The position numbers were made by a program, and so were the translations under genes. From NCBI GenBank assembly GCA_050084515.1, contig CM114273.1, forward strand, positions 12,276,001 through 12,340,000: a stretch of 64,000 bases of DNA, given 5' to 3'. Below, piece after piece: positions 56,427 to 64,000 of the stretch. The stretch comes from Blasia pusilla (Eukaryota; Marchantiophyta; Marchantiopsida; Blasiales). The notes beneath the pieces were generated by a model. That model was not told the DNA's origin and did no database searches. It was given only the letters and a program-made list of their open reading frames with translations. Position 1 is the stretch's first letter, and every line of letters starts with the position of its first letter.

Positions 56427-59400
56427 TCAATGAGCAACACGATTGATTGCTTGAAACAAATCTGACAAGAACACGAGTGGTTGGTCAGACGTGAATGGAC
56501 AACGAGGCGAGCGACCTCCCACCACCTCCGCACGACGTATTAATGCCAAGGCTTGTGCACGTTGTAAGGCCACTGAGATGCATTGCCTAAAATAAGTAGT
56601 AACTACCGAGAGAGAAGGACTACGGGAAGGGGCAAGGTGATGATTCTCGAGGGAGTGGTGAGCACATGTTTTCAGGAAAGTATCAAAAGACACATGTAAA
56701 TGACCAAATACTTCCCTTTGCAAACGGAATAAATCCGTCAATCGCATGTCTCACAAAGATAACTTAACTCCTTGATTCTTCTGCGGCTTCGCCGCCAAAC
56801 CTTTGGTATGTGCAGCTCTACACACCAAGTCAGAACGTGTTGGATCAGCAACCACCACATCACCTAGTGTCCGGAATCCACCTCGAGACATAACAAGATC
56901 CACTCTCCGACGAGAGGTTGCTTGTGTGGTTGAAGGTAGGACGTGGAGTTGCTCTTGCCCAACGGTATATCTTGCCCTACGAGCCACCGATGCTACCGCC
57001 TCTCTAATGACATCATGTGTGGCCGTTCGTTCTCCACCATGTGCACATCGGAGAATATGGATACCCTTGGCATCAATAGGATCCCCGCATACACAATTTG
57101 GCACACCTAATAGAGAAGGATGGGGAAGTCCAAGACGTAACCGCAAAGCTGTCGAGAATATACTTCAAGGAAGACGAAATGGAAGAATAAGAGGATTTGT
57201 AAAGTAAGCCACGCCCCGCTCCGGTACCAAAGACATGAACGAGACGAGCTCGATTAGCGTCGGAGGATGCCTCGAGAGAATCTTTGGAAAAGTTGATTTG
57301 ATGCAAATTCTCGGAGATATGCTCTTGAAGTCGATCAAGCCCTTCGTAATTAGTTGGAAAGGGGTAGAATTGCTTGTGTAGCAAGAGGAAGAAGAGCTCG
57401 TGCAGATCTTAGTTGTTGTTGAAATAACAAGTCCCCCTCCTCGACATGGGCGATATGATCCATCAAGATAGGTGTATCTCCTTGGAGAAACCTTGAAGCC
57501 ATAATCGGTGCTACCAACGCCCAACTCCCCAAAAAGGCTACGGGGGCAGATGTGGATATGGAGGATAGTCCCACCCCTCCAAAAGAAATAGGCAAGATAG
57601 CTTGTCGTGAAGCAAAGACACCATCCTCTCCCTCAAAGGTATTCGGGCCAAGAAGTTGACCAAAAGTTGTCAAGATAGAAGCATCAAAAGAGGCCAGCCG
57701 ATGTAAGAAGCTTGAAGTGGGAGGACAAGTGCGAAGAAGGTAGGAAGGTCGTCGAAGAAAACATTGGGAGAGAATCCCATAAGCCACTTGGGGATCCCCA
57801 AGATGAGGTAATAAATGAAGCCATTCCACGTCTTTCAAAAGGGCCTCATCCAAGAACTTTGAGACATAGTCGATGAAGCCAATTGGGACCCCAAGAACTC
57901 TAACCCCTTCAATGTAAATGGGAAAATCAGGTGTAGGTGGGGTGAATGTTGAGGGAAGGCATGAAGGAGACCATACTCCACATTTACTAGGTTGGACTTT
58001 AAGGTTTAAGAAAGAGAGTTGCTCCATGAAATGGGTATAAGCAGGAACCACTTCAGAAGGAGGACCTAAAATGTGAGTGTCATCAGCAATAGAAGGAAAA
58101 AGACAAGATGGAAATGCTTGCGTTGATGTTCGAAGGGCACGAAAATGGGCAATGGCAAAGAGTGGGCCTCCCATGGGATCACCTTGACGTGTACCACAAG
58201 CCGATTGGAGAATACTATATTCCCCAGAAGTAGCATAATGGGAATAGATAATGGGCGTATCATAGGCATAGAAGGAGCAAACAAATGGAATGAGGCTCGC
58301 GAGTTGTCCTCCTGCACAACGTAATTCCTCAAAGATGGCCGCACGAGAAATTGAATTGAATGCGTTAGCCACATCGACTTGAATTGCTACCCAATCTGGA
58401 TGAATATCAAGAGTGGAGCGAATCCCATGCACCACAGCCTCACAACCTCCAGGAGTTGCCACTCCAAATTGATGAGGAAATAAGTGGGCACTAAAGTGAG
58501 GACGAAATTGCAAGCATAGGGATCGATTGACCAAGCGGTATAAAACCTCTCCAATAGCCAAAGGGGGCACACCTGAAGGAGGCTTATCCATAGCCAACAA
58601 ACGACAAGCCCCTAAGAGCCTAGAGATAGAGAATGGGAGACGACTTGCCGCCATATGTGCACACACCTTATATAGAGAGACAAAGCCACTTGCTGAATCT
58701 GCTGGGATAAAGCAATTGCGGAGATGCTCAAAAACCATCCCGATAGCCCGCTTGCGATAAGCGAGGAGTATGCAGAAAAGCCCTAGTGAAAACCTCCAAG
58801 TCAAGCTCCAAGTCAAGGTCTTTGTATAGTCTTCACAAAAGATGGAGCATCGCCACTTGAAGGAGGATGAAGAGTTTCTAAGAGAGCCACTTTGTTTCGC
58901 ACTTGGAACCGCCGGGAGAAAGAGGACCCAATGCTCGAGCCAAGACGTGAAAACTCACCAACCTGCCCCAATAGTAGACTTCATCGGCGTTGTTGTATTG
59001 AAGGCCTCCCATGATTGGCATGTTGAGTGGCATGAGCCGCAGCCTAAGGCCTCATCTCAAGTACATGCTCATTCTGAAGATTCTCCCAATCCCCTGACAT
59101 AAAGCGTTGAATACGTGTGGAGGTTTCACGATGACCCATTGCACCCCCCCTTGGAGGGAGGACTAAAACCCATTGCGGGAAGAGTAATAGGAGATACCAA
59201 GCATTTATATCTGTGGGGTCACGCGCTAACCTTTCTAATGGGAATAGCAAAGCTTGTTGGGTGATGGGGGGAAGAACAATAGGAATGCGAGTGTAGAGTC
59301 TAGGACGAGGAAGACCTGGATGGAAAGAGTGAAGGAGATCAATTTGGCTTAACCACGCCCAGCAGGTTGTTGTGGGGAGTGCAGTAGGAGTTGGTATCGG

Positions 59401-60003
59401 GTTAGGGATTGAAGGCCCATGCATGGATCGACAGTACCGCTGATGTCTTTTGATCCCATTAGGAGCAAAGTCCTTACCACAAGGTATGCAACGAACCTTT
59501 GGTACAAATGGAGAAGTAGAAGAGTTACAAGGAGAGGAGATGGGAGGTGCAAGAGGTGGTGATTGCCAACGATGAGGGGGTAAATAGGTTGGGGAAGGAG
59601 GAGGAGGAAGAGGGGAGATTCGGATAGAATAGATGGGAGTTGGAAGCAAGGGCATAGATGAGATATGTGGGGATGGCAAAGTAGAAGGATTTGGTAATAA
59701 TGGATCAGGATTAGGCTCAATAGGACAAGGCGAAGAAGGGAGAAGAGGAGAATCCGGAAGAAATGTAGCGAGTGTAATGGGTGTATTAGCATCTGGAGGA
59801 AAATGGCGAGATCGACGATGAGGAGGTGAACCAGGGGGAGAGGTTACGGCTGTAGGAGGGCGTGTAAAACCAGATAAGCGAGTAGATGGAGAATCCAACT
59901 CCATCTCTGATGACATAGAAGTAAAGGTAGGCAAGTCTCCGAAGATAAGAAAAGACATACGGAACGTGGTTTGGAGAAAGCATGAGGATAATGAGCAAAG
60001 CAA
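56427..60003 (-). pseudogene. Non-LTR retrotransposon ORF: zinc finger, RT, CCHC knuckle and restriction-like endonuclease
   Basis: Minus-strand blocks from 60003 downward. A Pro/Ser-rich N-terminus is followed by a CCHC zinc finger (C172-x2-C175-x11-H187-x3-C191; RCIPCGKDFAPNG), then RGGAMGHRE and RFMSGDWENL. After a frame change comes a 488-codon open piece (58816-57350) with RT motifs GVPPLAIGEVLYRLVNR, QFGVATPGGCEAVVH, VAIQVDVANAFNSI, GTRQGDPMGGPLFAI, IADDTHILG and GVRVLGVPIGF. A broken linker follows (57384-57150), then LRLGLPHPSL, the knuckle CVCGDPIDAKGIHILRC and RRRVDLVM...GDVVVADPTR (57146-56751). This resembles the PD-(D/E)xK endonuclease of R2/CRE-type elements. A stop at 56751 precedes a same-frame tail to 56427 (ALQRAQALALIRRAE). 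The single-ORF order is that of target-primed RLE retrotransposons. Two frame changes in the RT-to-knuckle part, one before the RT and one stop disable it. Confidence 0.85.
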
Positions 60004-61340
60004 AAGTAGTGGAGAGATGAAGATTAGACAATACCGAATTTATGATTGAAAGTTACTATAAGAAAAATATAAAAAGTAATTGAAAAGGAAAAGTGATGGA
60101 TATGGTATCGGAAGAGGTGGCTCAAGAATATGAATTTCTAATGTTCTAAACGTATGTAGGGGCGAAACAATAAGGTAAGGAGTTGAAAGAGCAAGGAAGA
60201 CTTTTGGGAGGAATTGACCTAAAACAAACCCGTACACAAAAATAGGCGCCTACAAAGAAGGAATAAAAAGTAGAAAACCTACTTGATATCAAAAGAACGA
60301 GCTCGTCAAGACGATCAAAACAAGCCCATACACGCCCAAAACCGACATTCGAGAAGAAAGTTATGAAAGAAATTGGAAACACCAAAAAAGAGGATGTGGG
60401 GGAGGAAGTGAGGCACCCACCAATGACCGATATGAGGGAACGAGTTCGTAATGTTGGGCCCAGCCCGTATCAAAAGATCCAGAAAAGCAAGAGGAATCCG
60501 TTAAACCGATGGTAAGCAAGTATCACTCTATAAGGAGAGCGCTATGTTTGAAATTGCATATAGGAATCTATGAGCAAATTTAGGAGAGAAGGAGGTCCAA
60601 AGATCCCAAGAACTTTGGAAATCTCAATCTCAAGTGGAAAAAAGAAGAACCCAAAGTTCAAGTTTGAGAAGATGAACACATTGGACCTTAAATTGAAAAG
60701 ATTGGATCACCATGGAAATAGTTACAAACAAAATTCTAAACGTCCGCCATAGTCTTCCTCCATAGTCTTCCTCCTCCACAAGATAGTCGGAAGGCAAATC
60801 AATAGGAGGATACATTTGAACAAACGTAAGAAAAATAAGACTATGTTATTTGAATTGAAGGCTACTCTTTCTTCCAAGTAGGAACAAAGATGGAAAGTGA
60901 TCAAAGATTACGTGAACTCGTTCTCAAATTATTTTTCATTCATATAAATCAAATCATGCCATGGATACTTGGAAAATTTTAATGTTTTACTAATACTATG
61001 GTCTTTGAGTCATTTTGCAACTATCTTAGAATTTCTCTAAATTATTAACTTTAATAGCCTAATCATATGCACTCCTCTAGAGAAGAATATTGTTAATTTA
61101 AGTGACCTTGAATGAATTTATTTCCAATTCCCATAAACCAGGTGAGCCAATCACTTCTTATGTCAAAGAGATTACAAATATTTTATGGGAATGGTAGAAT
61201 GGAAAAAACCATACTAGCGTCAATCACAAAATGGAGAGATGGTGTAAACCGTGTAATGATTCATATTCAAGAGCAAGATCAAGAATTGAAAGCATAAAGT
61301 GCCAAAACCAATAATTTTAGGTTCAAAGATTCTTATTGGA
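60004..61340. other. Unassigned sequence upstream of the non-LTR element
   Basis: Should contain the 5' untranslated region of the minus-strand element (60004 upward), but the 5' junction is not recognisable. The remainder is AT-rich with no motif. The 17-mer CATAGTCTTCCTCCATA near 60750 is part of a short duplicated stretch. Confidence 0.35.
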
Positions 61341-61356
61341 ATATGAATTTTTTTTA

Positions 61357-61560
61357 GCAATCCTACAACTAATCATTCTTGGGAGAAGGGAGCTCCAAGA
61401 TTGATCGATCTTGGAAGAGGACAATAGTTCTCAAATTGGGAGCTCAAAATTTTTTTGGAGCAATCCTATAACTAATTATTCTTGGGAGCAAGAAGAGCCC
61501 CAAGATCGATCAACTTGGAAGAGGACAATAGTTATCAAAGTGCGAGCTCAAATATTTTAC
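61357..61560. repeat. 103-bp tandem duplication
   Basis: Two diverged copies of a unit beginning GCAATCCTACAACTAAT (61357 and 61460) and containing TTCTTGGGAG, CAAGAT.GATC and TGGAAGAGGACAATAGTT. Confidence 0.85.
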
Positions 61561-61673
61561 CACTCATCACATCTTGAAGCATAGGAGAGTAATCATAGGA
61601 AAGATCTAGAAAATAAAAATCAAAGTCTAATAAACAACTATTTCCCAACCTTAAGAAATAGATTAGTTTGAGA

Positions 61674-62272
61674 CAAGATTGCACAAAAACAGACTTGTCC
61701 ATCCATAGGATGGACATGCCCAAAAAGTCCCTAGCCGGGTTTTTCGTGGTAGTTGGTACCCCGGTCGTCCATGCATGCGTGGGATGTGTGAACAGATGTG
61801 GGCACGGATCGAACAAGTGCACGAACTACAAGCCTTCGTCAAGCCCACATTCAGCCCACCTAGCTCGCACCGGCCCGCAATAGGCCCACACAGGGCCAGT
61901 AGAAGGCTCACCGTAGGCCCCCATTGGCTTTGGAGAGGGCCCACAATAGGCCCCCAGAGTATAGGATCAAGACTCATATAAGATCCACAAGGCCTTGGAT
62001 CCTATCCTCTGCACGCCTACAATAGCCCTCTCCAAGCCAATACGGGCATATTGCACACTAGGTGGGCTTGATGCAAGCCACCGGAGGGCTTGATGTGGAT
62101 CCCCGTGGGTTCAGTGTGGGCTACAGAATGGGTGATAGGTTGTTGGATTGAGTGTGGGCGGGTCAAGCCAAGATCTAAGTTGCGAGCAGGGTGAGCCCGA
62201 GTGCAGGCCGCGGGAAACTAGACCCACACAGACATAAGTCCACATGCACAGACTTTATCCATGTGTAACTTG
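61674..62272 (+). mobile_element. Non-autonomous hAT-like TIR element, GCCCGC-type
   Basis: 599 bp from CAAGATTGCACAAAAACAGA (61674) to GTGTAACTTG (ending 62272), flanked by a perfect 8-bp target duplication GTTTGAGA (61666-61673 and 62273-62280). Subterminal AGACTTGTCCATCC and GACATAAGTCCACATG are shared with other copies. The core has GGGCCC, GGCCCACA and GGGCTTGATG repeats. It is in inverted orientation relative to the 62797 copy, judging from which end carries the GACTTGTCC motif. Confidence 0.9.
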
Positions 62273-62280
62273 GTTTGAGA

Positions 62281-62796
62281 CCTATACACTATTACACTTG
62301 TAGGGATCCAAGACACAAGTCATCATCTTGGATTAAAAGGAGGAGAAACCTTGGTAAACCTAATCACATATGGTTTGGACATCAATTTTAAGAATCTCTC
62401 AACCACAAGTATTTACATGAAAAATAAATTGTCATTTCAAAAAATCAACATACATGAAATATTTTACAATGTAAGATAAAAAATTTCCTAACATAGAAAA
62501 ATCTCATAGAAAATTTTAGAGAAATGCATTTAGTTTACATATTGGTAAGCATGTCAATTGAACACAACATAATAACTTTACAATAGATACTAAACTTTGA
62601 AATTTCACCTTGAATCAAGAAATTCTATACTAGCAATTTTTCAGAATATGTAATTTTTTTATCAATCCTTCCAATTACATTATCTAAAATTTATTTACGA
62701 CTTAGAAGTTAGAATTGCATTTAGGATAACAATGAAAAGAGAAAATTATCTTGATTAACTTAAAATCATAAAACTTTAATTTGACAACATACCAAA
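62281..62796. other. AT-rich spacer between two TIR elements
   Basis: No feature recognised beyond the element target duplications at its two ends. Confidence 0.5.
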
Positions 62797-63289
62797 AAAG
62801 GTTACACACGGACAAAGTCCATGTCCGTGCAGGCCTGGGTACTCGCAATTCACACTCAAGCCCCCCTGAGCCCACCAAGCCCGTAATGTAGACACGGGTT
62901 TGCCGAGCCCACACCCATTTTGTAGCCCATATGAAGCCTATGGGCGGCCCACGGCAAGCGTGCAAGGTGAGCTCGGTACTCATTGGCGGCTCAAGCCCGC
63001 ACAAGGCCCGCAACTGAGCCCGCATGGCCTGCTCAAGCCCGCACAGGATAGGCTCCATGCCCGCGTAGGGTGGGCTCAGGGCCCACGTAAGTCCGCACGC
63101 CCGATCGTGCCAATAGGGGCCCGGCCCACCCTTTGGCCTACCCCGCGGACGTGTCGGCTACAAAATGGGTGCAGGCTTGACCAGCCTAGATCTACATTAC
63201 GGGCTCAAGCGCAGGCTAAAGGGCGGGCGGAGAACCTGTTGGGCATGTCCATGGACATGTACAGACTTGTTTGTTTCCGTGCAACCTTG
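62797..63289 (+). mobile_element. Non-autonomous hAT-like TIR element, GCCCGC-type
   Basis: 493 bp from AAAGGTTACACACGGACAAA (62797) to GTGCAACCTTG (ending 63289). Flanks ATACCAAA (62789-62796) and ATACCAAC (63290-63297) match at 7 of 8. The interior includes TCAAGCCCGCAC, GAGCCCGCATGGCC and CTAGATCTACATTACGGGC, the latter also found in related form at 38.9 and 39.4 kb. No coding capacity. Confidence 0.88.
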
Positions 63290-63297
63290 ATACCAAC

Positions 63298-64000
63298 TAC
63301 CAACTATTGTAGTAGATGCTTCATGTCAACATCATAAATTATCCAAAATTCCTTCTTTTGATAATTTTTTTAATCCCAAGACATGCGACCAATGAATGTG
63401 AACTTTTTGTTTCCGTTTTAGTTTAAAACTAGATTCATATGTTCCCAAAAAAATTGCATAGCATAATTTTATAGAATACTTCCTAGATCTTCTTTTGTGG
63501 ATCTTTCACCTCTTCTCCTTCAGTTTTTATGTAATACTTCTTGTAGATTTGGTTTTGCCGAGTAGAGCACCTACCACTCAACCTAGAGCTTTTTATAATT
63601 AAGAATTTTCTTATCCACATCTCACTTTGATTTTTCATAACCTATCTATAAATTTTTCTCTACATCAAACCCTTCTCTTGGTGTAAAAAGTGAAATTTTT
63701 TCCTTCCAAACCTTCTCCAACATGACAAAAGTTTGCCTCTTTTTTTTTTGAGATTCTCGACAAATCCTTCCTTGCAATGTTGAACCTCTTAAGTCTTGAG
63801 CAAGCTCTCTATTTCCATTATCTTCCTCTATTGTTCGTATGACATTATATAACTGGCATGATCATCAACATAGTCTATTGTTGATTCATCATGCTATGGG
63901 CCAAAAGTCCTCACAATCATCTTATTAAAGACTTTTTATATTGACACTAAACTTTTTATTTGATTTTCAAGATTCTCATACTCATACCCTAACATATGAG
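63298..64000. other. AT-rich sequence to window end
   Basis: T-rich in parts (63480-63760). No recognised feature. Confidence 0.5.

Noticed and set aside
58066-58572. Additional minus-strand open frames overlapping the RT
   Set aside because: Shadow frames of the RT coding sequence without RT motifs.
1-64000. tRNA, rRNA or known plant microRNA genes
   Set aside because: I looked by eye for tRNA T-arm/A-box patterns and several conserved microRNA sequences and found none. A covariance-model scan would be decisive.

Overview
The window looks like nuclear DNA of a land plant with a large, repeat-laden genome. The plant assignment rests on a Helitron with plant-type ends, a plant hAT transposase, a Ty3/gypsy integrase, degenerate CCCTAAA (plant telomere-type) repeats and one secreted eight-cysteine-motif protein. 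From memory only, the retroelement families (gypsy with a C-terminal PHD-like finger, a non-LTR element with a restriction-like endonuclease, an unnamed multicopy protein at 45-47 kb) suggest a seed-free plant (bryophyte, lycophyte or fern). The sequence alone does not fix the species.

Layout: 1-2 kb is the 3' end of a decayed gypsy element followed by LTR-like sequence. 2.2-3.6 kb holds a frameshifted kinase-like plus RING remnant. 5.49-8.81 kb is an old 180-bp tandem satellite. 9.7-13.0 kb is a decayed hAT transposase gene (minus strand), itself hit by a small inverted-repeat element. 13.5-13.9 kb has 105-bp tandem repeats. 17.1-24.7 kb and 50.7-55.8 kb are two stretches rich in CG dinucleotides and without recognisable repeats. 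The second contains the only intact-looking gene, a 132-codon secreted protein (51379-51777, minus). 28136-38069 is a full-length Helitron with both termini and a decayed, intron-containing Rep-helicase gene. 42.6-43.3 kb is a second gypsy scrap. 45.1-47.2 kb is a decayed multicopy protein of unknown function. 49.1-49.5 kb is degenerate telomere-like DNA. 56.4-60.0 kb (minus) is a decayed non-LTR retrotransposon with an N-terminal zinc finger, reverse transcriptase, CCHC knuckle and restriction-like endonuclease.

An apparently uncatalogued family of non-autonomous hAT-type elements recurs across the window (10.2, 14.1, 26.8, 27.0, 39.1, 39.5, 61.7 and 62.8 kb). All share the terminal inverted repeat CAAGGTTGCA or close variants, and most have 8-bp target duplications. 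They carry either a C-rich core or a GCCCGC-rich core, and they are found nested and tandemly duplicated.

Almost every coding region is broken by stops and frameshifts, many explicable by C-to-T/G-to-A transitions, so the window behaves as a transposon graveyard around one plausible host gene. Several short perfect palindromes interrupt otherwise recognisable sequences and may record foldback (template-switch) mutations.
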